39,503 bases of DNA from an uncultured Flavobacteriales bacterium (GCA_905480125.1 CAJQPE010000050.1:1-39503), one strand, 5' to 3'; positions 9,288-17,925 are shown, counted from the first letter of the stretch. Numbers and translations are program-made. The notes: generated from the sequence alone by a model not told the origin.

Positions 9288-9430
9288 CTTATTTTTCGCG
9301 AAGTTACTACATGATCGATTAGAAGTCAAACAGATTCTTCACAATCACAATTTTAAGTTGTTTAATATTGGATTTTTAATTCGGTGCTTCTATAACGATA
9401 TAATCGAGCAATGGTTGCTTTATTACTAGG

Positions 9431-9464
9431 TTGTTTTAATTCTTATCCGAAATGTATACTTTCG
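9431..9464 (+). promoter_or_regulatory. Candidate promoter of mdh
   Basis: TTG at 9431-9433 and TACTTTCG at 9457-9464 (one mismatch to TAnnTTTG) are separated by 23 bases, slightly long. The leader to the ATG at 9507 would be about 37 bases. The region 9288-9506 lies between divergent genes; no convincing minus-strand partner promoter was found there. Confidence 0.3.
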
Positions 9465-9506
9465 CCTGCTATTAAATAATAAAATATTTCATCAAAAAAT
9501 AGTATA

Positions 9507-10433
9507 ATGAAACTAACAGTAGTAGGCGCAGGAGCAGTAGGCGCAAGTTGTGCAGAATACATTGCAATCAAAGATTTTGCAGCAGAAGTTGTAATTCTAG
9601 ACATTAAAGAAGGTTTTGCAGAAGGAAAGGCAATGGATTTAATGCAAACGGCATCGTTAAATGGTTTTGACACCAAGATTGTTGGAAGCACAAACGATTA
9701 CTCAAAAACAGCAGGAAGTGATGTGGCTATAATTACTAGTGGTATTCCTCGTAAGCCTGGCATGACTCGTGAAGAGCTTATTGGAATTAATGCAGGTATC
9801 GTGAAATCGGTAACCGAAAATTTAGTGAAGCACTCTCCAGATGTAATAATTATAGTTGTTAGTAATCCAATGGATACGATGACCTATTTAGCTCATAAGA
9901 CCTCTGGACTGCCGAAAAATAGAATTATAGGAATGGGTGGAGCTCTTGATAGTGCTCGTTTCAAATACAGAATAGCAGAAGCTCTCGATTGCCCTTCTTC
10001 AGATGTTGACGGAATGGTAATTGGCGGACATAGTGATGTTGGCATGGTTCCGTTAATCGATAAAGCAGTTCGGAATAGTGTTGCAGTATCGGAATTTTTA
10101 TCGGAAGACAGAATGAAGCAAATTGTTGAAGACACGAAAGTAGGAGGAGCTACTTTAACAGGTTTATTGGGAACATCTGCCTGGTATGCGCCAGGTGCAG
10201 CTGTATCAGAATTAGTTAAAGCTATTGGCTTAGACTCTAAAAAAATGTTTCCATGTTCAGCGATGTTAGATGGAGAGTATGGCTTAAATGATATTTGCAT
10301 TGGTGTTCCTTGTGTTTTAGGAGCAAATGGTATTGAAAAAATTGTTGAAATAGATTTGTCTGATGCTGAAAAAGCGAAGATGATTGAAAGTGCTGCGGGA
10401 GTTTCTAAAACAAACGGATTATTGCACTTATAG
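9507..10433 (+). CDS. mdh: NAD-dependent malate dehydrogenase
   Basis: 308 residues, the normal length for the LDH-like malate dehydrogenase group. It interconverts malate and oxaloacetate with NAD in the cytoplasm (TCA cycle). Visible features: Rossmann motif G7-A-G-A-V-G12; D32 at the end of strand 2, favouring NAD over NADP; substrate-binding loop IPRKPGMTREEL with R82 and R88, the malate-specific pattern; D148 and R151 in GALDSARF; catalytic H175 in IGGHSDVGMVPL. The ATG at 9507 leaves only three residues before the first strand, so the start is firm. A strong terminator follows the stop and faces the convergent DCC-family gene. Confidence 0.97.
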   Translation: MKLTVVGAGAVGASCAEYIAIKDFAAEVVILDIKEGFAEGKAMDLMQTASLNGFDTKIVGSTNDYSKTAGSDVAIITSGIPRKPGMTREELIGINAGIVKSVTENLVKHSPDVIIIVVSNPMDTMTYLAHKTSGLPKNRIIGMGGALDSARFKYRIAEALDCPSSDVDGMVIGGHSDVGMVPLIDKAVRNSVAVSEFLSEDRMKQIVEDTKVGGATLTGLLGTSAWYAPGAAVSELVKAIGLDSKKMFPCSAMLDGEYGLNDICIGVPCVLGANGIEKIVEIDLSDAEKAKMIESAAGVSKTNGLLHL

Positions 10434-10464
10434 CCAGAACATCAGCCATTTTTAATTTAGAAGA

Positions 10465-10496
10465 AAGAGGTTTTCGTTTACGGAAGCCTCTTTTTT
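10465..10496 (+). terminator. Intrinsic terminator after mdh
   Basis: A 12-base-pair stem (10465-10476 with 10481-10492, two G-T pairs) with loop TTTA is followed by a T run to 10496. The T run overlaps the stop codon of the convergent gene, which ends at 10495. Confidence 0.85.
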
Positions 10497-10899
10497 ATAG
10501 AAACTTTTTTCTGTCAGCTTTTGTTGGTAATCGGCAATTGTCTCGCTTGCCAAACCAATTATATCTGTTTTTCGCTATCATCCGGTAAGCCCAGTCTCTA
10601 AAGAATCCTGGAACTATCCATAAAATGATTGTTAGCGAGAACGGAAAGCCAAGCTCAAGTAATATGAGTAAAGCGGCACTCGATCTAGTATAGAAAATAC
10701 CTTGGCTATATAGGACGACCGTATCTAACTTTTTTGGGTCAATTTGGGTTTCTTTTAACAGAATAATTGAATTCGGTGATTGCAGCGAATCGAATTTGAA
10801 TTTATCACGTTTATCATATCGGATAATGAAGTCAACAAAGCTGTTGCATAAATTACATTCACCGTCAAATAATATAATATTAGTAAAACTATTTTTCAT
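10495..10899 (-). CDS. DCC family (DUF393) thiol-disulfide oxidoreductase-like protein
   Basis: 134 residues matching the DUF393/DCC family, named for its D-x-x-C-x-x-C motif: here FDGECNLCN with D12, C15 and C18 near the N-terminus. A second family feature is R-S-S-A-A-L around residues 73-78. A hydrophobic stretch follows (~80-100), then a W-F-G-K-R segment near the C-terminus. The two cysteines suggest a redox role, but the substrates of this family are not well defined. It is a single gene, convergent to mdh. The start codon lies 8 bases inside a predicted transcription start near 10907, giving a very short leader, and an inverted repeat covers the -7 box. Confidence 0.88.
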   Translation of the reverse strand: MKNSFTNIILFDGECNLCNSFVDFIIRYDKRDKFKFDSLQSPNSIILLKETQIDPKKLDTVVLYSQGIFYTRSSAALLILLELGFPFSLTIILWIVPGFFRDWAYRMIAKNRYNWFGKRDNCRLPTKADRKKFL

Positions 10900-10907
10900 T
10901 TCGGATC

Positions 10908-10927
10908 TTGGCCAAAAATAAGGCCAA
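10908..10927 (-). promoter_or_regulatory. -7 box of the DCC gene inside an inverted repeat
   Basis: TATTTTTG on the minus strand (10920-10913) matches TAnnTTTG. It is covered by a 6-base perfect inverted repeat, TTGGCC (10908-10913) and GGCCAA (10922-10927), 8 bases apart. No good -33 TTG lies at the right distance, which could fit an activator- or repressor-controlled promoter. Confidence 0.4.
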
Positions 10928-10994
10928 TTTACTTAGATTTAGTTAATACTTAATGCAAGGAAATTTAGCTTTAATGTGCTGTCTTTTTTTACGG

Positions 10995-11024
10995 TTGCAA
11001 GCGTGGTTATTTATACTATATTTG
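10995..11024 (+). promoter_or_regulatory. Promoter of secDF
   Basis: TTG at 10995-10997, a 19-base spacer, then TATATTTG at 11017-11024 form a full match to the Bacteroidota promoter consensus. Transcription should start near 11030, about 37 bases before the ATG at 11067. Confidence 0.75.
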
Positions 11025-11066
11025 CAGCCTTATTTTTGAGAGTAAAAAGTAAAATTTTAGAAGATT

Positions 11067-14000
11067 ATGCAAAATAAAAGTGCAATTTGGGTATTTACAA
11101 TCTTATTAGCGTTGGCTTGCCTTTATTCAATATCGTTTACGTTTGTAGCCCGTGGGGTGGAGGCTGATGCCCAAGATTTCGGTAAGAAAAAAGCTGACTC
11201 TGTTAAGCTAGCGGATGGAGGAATAAGCGCTGTAGATTTGTCAATATTGGCAGACACATACAGCGATGAATACCTCATCAGCATGGGAGATAAAGAAGTT
11301 TATCCTTTATTAGGGTTTACATACAATTTCGTTAAAAAAACCCAAATTAATTTGGGTCTTGACCTCCAAGGAGGGATGAGTGTTACTCTAGAGGTTTCTG
11401 TTGAAGAAGTGCTAAAATCTTTAGCGAAGGATAATACTGATGAAAACTTTAAAAAAGCTATTGCTAGAGCTAAAGAAATGCAAAGAGACGCCCAAGAGGA
11501 GTTTGTGCCGTTATTTAGTAAAGCATGGAATGAGGTAAATCCAGATGTTGAAATGTGGATGGCATTTCATTCTCGTGAAAACAAAGAAAAGTTTCCAAGA
11601 AACATGTCGCAAGCTGATTTAATTACTCTTTTAGACCAAGAAGCAGAAGCAGCTATTTCTCAAACCGAGCAAGTTATTAGAAAACGTATTGATAACTTGG
11701 GTGTTGTTCAACCAAAAGTGCAACGTTTAGAAGGTACGGGTAGAATAATTGTAGAGTTACCTGGTGTAAAGGATAAAAAGAGAGTTCGTGAATTGTTGGT
11801 AATGTCGGCAAAACTTGAGTTCTGGGAAGCAAATAAAAACAATGGAATATATAATACTTTTATTGAGGCCAACGATATTATTGCTGCAACGCAAACTAAA
11901 AAAAATCAACCTATCGAAGAAAATCAATTAGAATCAGATTCTGTGCTGGTCAGTATAAGCGATTCTTCTGCTACAGTTGTTGACTCTAATTCTAAAGATA
12001 CTACGGAATTAAGTATATTAGAACAATTAAAAGCTGATGGAGATGCCGAAGGTACCGACTCTACTGCAGCGGCTGCAGCCGATGAACAACTAACTGATGC
12101 CGAAAGAAAAGCTAAATTTCCTCTAACTTCTATTTTGTTCGCTAATTTAACTAGTGATAATTCGCAATTTGCGGAAGGACCATTTATTGGGTTTGCAAGA
12201 GTTCGAGACACTTCACAAATTAATACTTATCTTAAACTGAAAAAGGTTAAGATGCTGTTTCCAAAAACGAAATTCTTCTGGGAAGCAAAAGCCTTTCCTT
12301 TAAATGATGGTTCGCAGGCAGCTCGATTAATTTCGGTTAAAGTTATGAAAAGAGATGGTACTGCTCCACTCGGCGGTGAAGCGATAGATAATGCTACGTC
12401 TCAAGCTGATGCAATGGGGCGCTCTGAAGTTTCTATGACCATGAACGCTGACGGTGCTACTGGTTGGAAAAACATGACTGCAGAAGCTGCTAAAAACAAC
12501 CCTGGTTATATAGCTATTATTCTAGATGGCAAAGTATATTCAGCTCCAAGTGTAAGAGAGGAAATTGCCGGAGGTCGTTCCTCCATAAGTGGGAACTTTA
12601 CTGTTCAAGAAACTAAAGATTTAGCTAATGTTTTAAAATCTGGAAAACTAGATGCGAGAGCAAACATTATTGAAGAAGCAATTGTTGGTCCTTCATTGGG
12701 TCAAAAATCTGTAAATAATGGCTTAATGTCTTTCTTAATTGCATTAGCGGTAATCTTAGTATATATGATATTTTATTATGCGAAAGCGGGTTTTGCTGCT
12801 GATGTCGCATTGATAGCTAATATCTTTTTTGTTGTTGGTGTGTTAGCATCTATTGGTGCAACACTTACTTTGCCAGGTATTGCAGGTATTGTTCTAACAA
12901 TTGGTATGTCGGTTGATGCAAACGTTCTTATTTATGAGCGAATTCGTGAGGAAATTGCGCAAGGCAAAGGACAAAACTTGGCAATAGTCGATGGATATAA
13001 TAATGCGTATAGCTCAATTATAGATGCTAATATTACAACCTTTTTAACAGGGGTTATTCTTTGGGTATTTGGTTCAGGTCCGATTCAAGGTTTTGCTACT
13101 ACATTAATGATTGGAATTGGAACATCATTATTCTCAGCAATCTTTATTACGAGATTGATTTTCGAATATATGTTAGATAAAAAAGGAGAAATTTCTTTCT
13201 CTACATCCATTACAGAAGGTGCTTTCAAAAACGTGAATTTTACTTTTGTAACCAAAAGAAAAATCTTTTATGCAATATCATCATTAGTTGTAATAGGTGG
13301 TATAGCTTCTTTAGCTACAAGGGGGTTTGATTTAGGAGTTGATTTTACTGGTGGTAGAACATACTTAGTTGAGTTTGAACAGGATGTTGACAACGCTGAA
13401 ATTAAGAAAAACCTAGGGGCAGAGTTTGGCACAAAACCTGAAGTAAAAACTTTTGGCAGCAATCAACAAGTTAAGATAACAACTAAGTACTTGATTGATG
13501 AAGAGGGAGAGGGTATTGAAGACAAAGTCGAATCTGCATTAAAGTCGGGTTTAGATAAATATAGTAAAGATTATACAATTCAAAGTTCACAAAAAGTTGG
13601 ACCTACAATTGCTGATGATTTATTTGTTTCTGCAATGTGGTCTGTCTTGTTTTCTCTTCTAGTTATTTTCTTATATATCGTGCTACGTTTTAGAAAGGCT
13701 AGTTATGGTTTTGGAGCTCTTGTCGCAATGGCGCATGATGTATTAATAGTATTATCAATATTCTCAATTTTCTATGGTGTATTGCCATTCTCACTAGAGA
13801 TTGATCAGGCATTTATTGCAGCTTTACTTACGGTTGTCGGTTATTCCATTAACGATACGGTTGTTGTGTTTGATAGAATTCGTGAGCATATTGGTTTATA
13901 TAAACGTAAGCCACTAGGAGAATTGGTTAATGGTGCATTGAATAGTACATTAAGTAGAACTTTTAATACTTCATTAAGTACATTTTTTGTTTTATTAATG

Positions 14001-14141
14001 ATATTTATTTTTGGCGGTGAGGTAATTAGAGGTTTTGTGTTTGCATTAATGGTAGGTGTTGTTGTTGGAACATATTCATCTTTATGTGTTGCTTCGCCGA
14101 TAGTTGTTGATTTTACAAAAGAGGAAGAAAATAAAAAGTAA
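11067..14141 (+). CDS. secDF: Protein translocase subunit SecDF (fused)
   Basis: A 1024-residue fusion of SecD and SecF, the usual Bacteroidota arrangement. It uses the proton-motive force to assist SecYEG-driven export across the inner membrane. The SecD part has TM1 (~8-27), the periplasmic P1 region starting at NLGLDLQGGMSVTLEV, and TM segments from ~555 (LIALAVILVYMIFYY) through GIAGIVLTIGMSVDANVLIY and beyond. The SecF part begins near 720 and has DLGVDFTGG plus the helix containing VVGYSINDTVVVFDRIRE. Residues ~278-348 are an acidic, Ser/Thr/Ala-rich insertion in P1, unlike the rest and probably disordered. The gene is monocistronic between its own promoter and terminator. It feeds the Sec-dependent secreted proteins seen elsewhere in the window. 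Confidence 0.96.
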   Translation: MQNKSAIWVFTILLALACLYSISFTFVARGVEADAQDFGKKKADSVKLADGGISAVDLSILADTYSDEYLISMGDKEVYPLLGFTYNFVKKTQINLGLDLQGGMSVTLEVSVEEVLKSLAKDNTDENFKKAIARAKEMQRDAQEEFVPLFSKAWNEVNPDVEMWMAFHSRENKEKFPRNMSQADLITLLDQEAEAAISQTEQVIRKRIDNLGVVQPKVQRLEGTGRIIVELPGVKDKKRVRELLVMSAKLEFWEANKNNGIYNTFIEANDIIAATQTKKNQPIEENQLESDSVLVSISDSSATVVDSNSKDTTELSILEQLKADGDAEGTDSTAAAAADEQLTDAERKAKFPLTSILFANLTSDNSQFAEGPFIGFARVRDTSQINTYLKLKKVKMLFPKTKFFWEAKAFPLNDGSQAARLISVKVMKRDGTAPLGGEAIDNATSQADAMGRSEVSMTMNADGATGWKNMTAEAAKNNPGYIAIILDGKVYSAPSVREEIAGGRSSISGNFTVQETKDLANVLKSGKLDARANIIEEAIVGPSLGQKSVNNGLMSFLIALAVILVYMIFYYAKAGFAADVALIANIFFVVGVLASIGATLTLPGIAGIVLTIGMSVDANVLIYERIREEIAQGKGQNLAIVDGYNNAYSSIIDANITTFLTGVILWVFGSGPIQGFATTLMIGIGTSLFSAIFITRLIFEYMLDKKGEISFSTSITEGAFKNVNFTFVTKRKIFYAISSLVVIGGIASLATRGFDLGVDFTGGRTYLVEFEQDVDNAEIKKNLGAEFGTKPEVKTFGSNQQVKITTKYLIDEEGEGIEDKVESALKSGLDKYSKDYTIQSSQKVGPTIADDLFVSAMWSVLFSLLVIFLYIVLRFRKASYGFGALVAMAHDVLIVLSIFSIFYGVLPFSLEIDQAFIAALLTVVGYSINDTVVVFDRIREHIGLYKRKPLGELVNGALNSTLSRTFNTSLSTFFVLLMIFIFGGEVIRGFVFALMVGVVVGTYSSLCVASPIVVDFTKEEENKK

Positions 14142-14160
14142 GTCATCTTAATTAATATTG

Positions 14161-14193
14161 AAAGCCCTTTGAGACCCTCAGAGGGCTTTTTTA
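14161..14193 (+). terminator. Intrinsic terminator after secDF
   Basis: AAAGCCCT (14161-14168) pairs with AGGGCTTT (14182-14189), and the stem continues inward through T-G and TGAG/CTCA pairs to a 3-base loop. The 3' arm runs into a T tract. Confidence 0.9.
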
Positions 14194-14249
14194 TTATATT
14201 ATAAGTCAATTTGCCTGGCTTCATATTGTTAAGAAAGATTGGTTAATTA

Positions 14250-14279
14250 TTAAAAAGCGTTTGGGTTTAGGTATATTTG
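14250..14279 (+). promoter_or_regulatory. Candidate promoter of tatA and the antiporter gene
   Basis: TATATTTG at 14272-14279 is a perfect -7 box. The -33 element is weak (TTA at 14250-14252, 19-base spacer). The leader to the ATG at 14304 would be about 20 bases. Confidence 0.45.
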
Positions 14280-14303
14280 AATCTTAAATGAATTAATAAT
14301 TTG

Positions 14304-14549
14304 ATGATATTAACTGTTTTATTATTTGGACCAGGGGGTGGAGAAATTATGGTAGTACTATTATTAGTATTACTGCTCTTTGGTTCAAAAAAGATACCCG
14401 AGTTTGCGAAAGGATTAGGCAAGGGGCTTCGCCAATTTAAGGACGCCACTAATGGAATCCAAAAGGACATACAAAGTAACGTAAATGACATAAAGCAGGA
14501 TCTAGATGTGAAAAAGCGGACAGATGGTGTTGGTTCATCAAAAGACTAA
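14304..14549 (+). CDS. tatA: Twin-arginine translocase subunit TatA/E
   Basis: 81 residues from the ATG at 14304; an upstream TTG at 14301 adds one residue and is unlikely. The N-terminal transmembrane helix (~14-27, [13 protein letters not shown]) ends in the F-G hinge, followed by an amphipathic helix ([20 protein letters not shown]) and a charged tail, the classic TatA layout. TatA oligomers form the pathway by which folded proteins cross the inner membrane with TatC, which is not in this window. The stop codon overlaps the next gene's start as TAATG, so translation of the antiporter is probably coupled. Confidence 0.92.
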   Translation: MILTVLLFGPGGGEIMVVLLLVLLLFGSKKIPEFAKGLGKGLRQFKDATNGIQKDIQSNVNDIKQDLDVKKRTDGVGSSKD

Positions 14550-15481
14550 TGGAATATTTATTTCTCATTCTTGGTTTAGTAGTTCTTGTTTTGGGGGGAG
14601 AATTTCTTGTTAGAGGAGCTGTTGCTATTGCGTACCGCTATAAATTGAGTCCATTGGTTGTTGGAATGACAATTGTTTCTTTTGGAACATCTGCTCCAGA
14701 GTTATTGGTCAGTTTACAAGCTGCTTTAATCGGTTCTCCAGATATTGCCATTGGTAATATTATTGGGTCAAATATTTCCAATTTAGCTTTAGTACTCGCA
14801 ATAACTGCGATGATTTTCCCGATGCCAGTTAAAGATGATACAATCCGAATAGATTGGCCAATGATGATGGGAGCGACTGTGTTGTTTTATCTAGCAATTG
14901 TCTTTGATAATAAATTGAATTGGTATGATGGTTTAGCTTTTGTTGTGATTCTGCTCACATTTATTGTTTGGCTGATAAGAAAATCGAGGATAGAAAATAA
15001 GGAGGAAAAAAAATTAATGCAGAAAGAAAAAGCTACTAGTATACTATATTCGATTCTTTTAGTAATAGTAGGATGTATAGGTTTGGGTTTTGGAGCTAAT
15101 TGGTTAGTGGATGGTGCTAGAAAAGTTGCAGTTAATATTGGGATAAGTGACCATGTTATTGGTGTAACTATTATTGCATTTGGAACTAGTGTACCCGAAT
15201 TAACAACTTCTTGCATAGCCGCTTTTAGGAAGCAAACGGATATATCTCTGGGTAACCTTATTGGTTCAAATCTCTTTAATATATTAGCTATACTTGGAAT
15301 AACAGGAATGGTAAAAGAGATCAAAATAAGTGTTGAAGTTTTTAATTACGATATCTTTTGGCTTTTAGGTCTTTCTTTATTTATTCTTCCTCTCGTTGTG
15401 CTGGAAAAAAGAATATCTAGGATTGGTGGTATTATGTTGTTTATTATATACATATCTTATCTGTATTTTCTGAAAAAATAG
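14549..15481 (+). CDS. Calcium/sodium antiporter, CaCA family (YrbG-like)
   Basis: 310 residues with about ten membrane helices in two inverted halves. The alpha-1 repeat (~44-80) has SFGTSAPELLVSLQAAL and GNIIGSNISNLALV; the alpha-2 repeat (~210-245) has AFGTSVPELTTSCIAAF and GNLIGSNLFNILAI. The acidic residue of each G-T-S-x-P-E motif is the family's cation-binding glutamate. The halves are joined by a short charged cytoplasmic loop (~145-165). It should exchange Na+ (or H+) for Ca2+ across the inner membrane. The link to tatA is positional; I know of no functional reason for it. An in-frame ATG with an SD-like sequence lies in the central loop (see findings). Confidence 0.93.
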   Translation: MEYLFLILGLVVLVLGGEFLVRGAVAIAYRYKLSPLVVGMTIVSFGTSAPELLVSLQAALIGSPDIAIGNIIGSNISNLALVLAITAMIFPMPVKDDTIRIDWPMMMGATVLFYLAIVFDNKLNWYDGLAFVVILLTFIVWLIRKSRIENKEEKKLMQKEKATSILYSILLVIVGCIGLGFGANWLVDGARKVAVNIGISDHVIGVTIIAFGTSVPELTTSCIAAFRKQTDISLGNLIGSNLFNILAILGITGMVKEIKISVEVFNYDIFWLLGLSLFILPLVVLEKRISRIGGIMLFIIYISYLYFLKK

Positions 15482-15509
15482 AGTATTTGTAGTTTTCAAC
15501 AAAAAAATA

Positions 15510-15554
15510 GGGGGGTGTTCGTAAAATAAAACCTTTTTTTGTGTAGACACCCCC
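15510..15554. repeat. Long-arm inverted repeat upstream of the glutamine synthetase gene
   Basis: GGGGGTGT (15511-15518) and ACACCCCC (15547-15554) are perfect inverted arms separated by 28 bases. In this AT-rich background the G/C runs stand out. The repeat starts 29 bases after the antiporter stop and overlaps the predicted -33 element of glnN. It could be an operator or a terminator for the upstream gene. Confidence 0.6.
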
Positions 15555-15571
15555 ATCATTTTCTATTTTTG
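15539..15571 (+). promoter_or_regulatory. Candidate promoter of glnN
   Basis: TTG at 15539-15541 and TATTTTTG at 15564-15571 (perfect TAnnTTTG) are 22 bases apart. Predicted transcription starts near 15577, about 23 bases before the ATG. Confidence 0.5.
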
Positions 15572-15599
15572 CCATATGTTTTTAAAAAAATAGATAAAA

Positions 15600-17786
15600 A
15601 TGGCAAGTTTTAGATTCAAAGCATTAGAAGAAGTACTAGATAGACGCCCTGTAGATTCAACTCCTCCATCAAATATAGTTTCAGACTATTATGGTGCGAA
15701 TGTATTTAACAAAGATGCGATGCGAGAGCATTTATCCAAAGAAGCCTATAAGCAAGTAAAAGAAGCTAGTAATAAAGGAACTAGAATAGATCGTAAATAT
15801 GCTAATGAAGTTGCTATGGCTATGAAAGCATGGGCAATTGGAAAAGGAGCGACACATTATACACATTGGTTTCAGCCTTTAACAGGAAGTACTGCGGAAA
15901 AACACGACGCCTTTTTTGATCCTATAGAAGGTGGTCGTTCTATGGAGAAATTTGCTGGTGAGCAATTAGTGCAGCAGGAACCCGATGCTTCTAGTTTTCC
16001 AAATGGTGGCATTAGAGATACTTTTGAGGCGAGAGGTTACACAGCATGGGACCCAACATCTCCTGCTTTTGTTATGGGAAATGCACTTTGTATTCCTACA
16101 ATATTTGTTGCATATACTGGCGAAGCACTAGATTATAAAACACCATTATTAAAAGCTTTACATGCGGTTGATCTAGCAGCAACTCCTATTTGCAAGTATT
16201 TCGATAAAGATGTAAATAAGGTTACAGCAACTTTAGGTTGGGAACAAGAATATTTTTTGGTGGATACAGCACTATATAATGCTCGTCCTGATTTAGTCCT
16301 CACAGGAAGAACTTTGTTCGGGCATTCATCTTCTAAAGGACAGCAATTAGACGATCACTATTTCGGGTCAATTCCGGACAGAGTTTCTGCATATATCAAA
16401 GAGTTTGAAACAGAAGCATGGCAACTAGGAATTCCTGTTAAAACAAGACATAATGAGGTTGCACCTAATCAATATGAGTGTGCGCCTGTGTTCGAAGAAG
16501 CTAATCTTGCTGTTGATCACAATCAACTTTTAATGGATGTAATGGAGAAAGTTGCAAGAAAGCATCACTTCAGAGTTTTATTGCATGAAAAACCATTCGC
16601 AGGAATGAATGGCTCAGGTAAGCATAATAACTGGTCATTGAGCACAAATACTGGTATTAATTTGCTTAGTCCGGGTCTCAATCCGAAAACAAATCTTCAA
16701 TTTTTAACTTTCTTAGTAAATACTATAAAAGCATTACACGATAATGCGGATATTGTTAGGGCAGCAATTGCATCAGCAGGTAATGATCATAGATTGGGGG
16801 CAAACGAAGCTCCTCCAGCAATTATCTCCTGTTTTATTGGCTCTCAGTTAACGCAAATGTTAAATGATATCGAGAAGAATGTAAAAGATGGTCACATGAC
16901 ACCTGATGAAAAAACTGCTTTAAAATTAGGTATTGGAAAAATTCCAGACATTTTACTGGATAATACTGATAGAAATAGAACATCGCCATTTGCATTTACG
17001 GGTAATAAATTTGAGTTAAGAGCAACGGGCTCTTCAGCAAATTGCTCCGCAACGATGATAGTATTAAATACAATTATTGCAAGTCAGCTACTTAAATTTC
17101 GAAAAGATGTTGATGCAATAATTAAGAAGGGTGTTAAGAAAGACATTGCAATTCTTCAAGTGCTAAGAAAGACCATTGTAGCTTCAAAAAATATCCGGTT
17201 TGAAGGAAATGGCTATGGTGCTGAGTGGGTTAAAGAGGCTGAAAAAAGAGGGTTGTCGAATATCAAAACAACGCCACAATCTTTAGCTGCTTTCGAAACC
17301 AAAAAAGTAACCAAGCTATATGAAGATATGGAAGTAATGACTAAAATTGAGTTAGATGCACGTACCGAAATTGCCTATGAAAACTACAAGTTGAAGATTC
17401 AGATTGAATCTAGAATGATGGAAGACCTTTCTTTAAATACGATAATTCCAACTGCAATCAAATATCAAAATATGTTATTAGAAAATGCAAAGGGGCTAAA
17501 GGAGATATTGGGTAGTGAGTTTAAAAAATCGGCTAAACCGCAGATTAAGATGATTGAAGAAATTTCAGATAGGATTTCAATTATAAGTGATAATGTTCGT
17601 AAAATGGTTGCGGAAAGAAAACAAGCAAATTCAATGCATAATGCAAAAAAAGAGGCAATTGCTTATTGTGATAAAGTTGTTCCTTTCTTTGATGTCATTA
17701 GGTATAACGTTGATAAATTAGAGCTAATTATCGATGATGAAATGTGGCCATTACCAAAATATAGAGAAATGTTGTTCACTCAATAA
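15600..17786 (+). CDS. glnN: Type III glutamine synthetase
   Basis: 728 residues, the length typical of GSIII, against about 450 for GSI. It makes glutamine from glutamate, ammonia and ATP. Visible family features: an N-terminal GSIII-specific region (WAIGKGATHYTHWFQPLTGS); metal-binding W-E-Q-E-Y-F (~214); the nucleotide/metal region KTRHNEVAPNQYE; GMNGSGKHNNWS; and ENRxSP-equivalent NRTSPFAFTGNKFELRATGS. The C-terminal ~200 residues are helical and charged, as usual in the class. The A-rich sequence before the ATG at 15600 fits SD-less initiation. It is monocistronic, between a G/C-armed inverted repeat and a clear terminator. Nitrogen-responsive control is plausible but not shown. Confidence 0.96.
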   Translation: MASFRFKALEEVLDRRPVDSTPPSNIVSDYYGANVFNKDAMREHLSKEAYKQVKEASNKGTRIDRKYANEVAMAMKAWAIGKGATHYTHWFQPLTGSTAEKHDAFFDPIEGGRSMEKFAGEQLVQQEPDASSFPNGGIRDTFEARGYTAWDPTSPAFVMGNALCIPTIFVAYTGEALDYKTPLLKALHAVDLAATPICKYFDKDVNKVTATLGWEQEYFLVDTALYNARPDLVLTGRTLFGHSSSKGQQLDDHYFGSIPDRVSAYIKEFETEAWQLGIPVKTRHNEVAPNQYECAPVFEEANLAVDHNQLLMDVMEKVARKHHFRVLLHEKPFAGMNGSGKHNNWSLSTNTGINLLSPGLNPKTNLQFLTFLVNTIKALHDNADIVRAAIASAGNDHRLGANEAPPAIISCFIGSQLTQMLNDIEKNVKDGHMTPDEKTALKLGIGKIPDILLDNTDRNRTSPFAFTGNKFELRATGSSANCSATMIVLNTIIASQLLKFRKDVDAIIKKGVKKDIAILQVLRKTIVASKNIRFEGNGYGAEWVKEAEKRGLSNIKTTPQSLAAFETKKVTKLYEDMEVMTKIELDARTEIAYENYKLKIQIESRMMEDLSLNTIIPTAIKYQNMLLENAKGLKEILGSEFKKSAKPQIKMIEEISDRISIISDNVRKMVAERKQANSMHNAKKEAIAYCDKVVPFFDVIRYNVDKLELIIDDEMWPLPKYREMLFTQ

Positions 17787-17810
17787 TTTAATAGTTTAGG
17801 AATATTAGAT

Positions 17811-17848
17811 AAAAAAGCCTTGTAGATATTATTCAATGAGGCTTTTTT
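17811..17848 (+). terminator. Intrinsic terminator after glnN
   Basis: AAAAAAGCCT (17811-17820) pairs perfectly with AGGCTTTTTT (17839-17848) across an 18-base loop. The 3' arm itself supplies the T tract. Confidence 0.8.
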
Positions 17849-17863
17849 GTTTTCATAACATCT

Positions 17864-17893
17864 TTGAAAAGAACAAATTATTTAGTTAATTTG
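17864..17893 (+). promoter_or_regulatory. Candidate promoter of the PorE-like gene
   Basis: TTG at 17864-17866, a 19-base spacer and TTAATTTG at 17886-17893 (one mismatch to TAnnTTTG). The leader to the ATG at 17926 would be about 27 bases. Confidence 0.5.
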
Positions 17894-17925
17894 CCACCAT
17901 TAAAAATTAGAGGAAAAAAGAGTTT

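Noticed and set aside
9443-9691. Minus-strand open frame over the mdh start
   Set aside because: Antisense to a certain mdh, low-complexity composition, no family features.
13841-14224. Minus-strand 127-residue open frame over the end of secDF
   Set aside because: It covers the secDF 3' end and its terminator and is a shadow of SecF codons.
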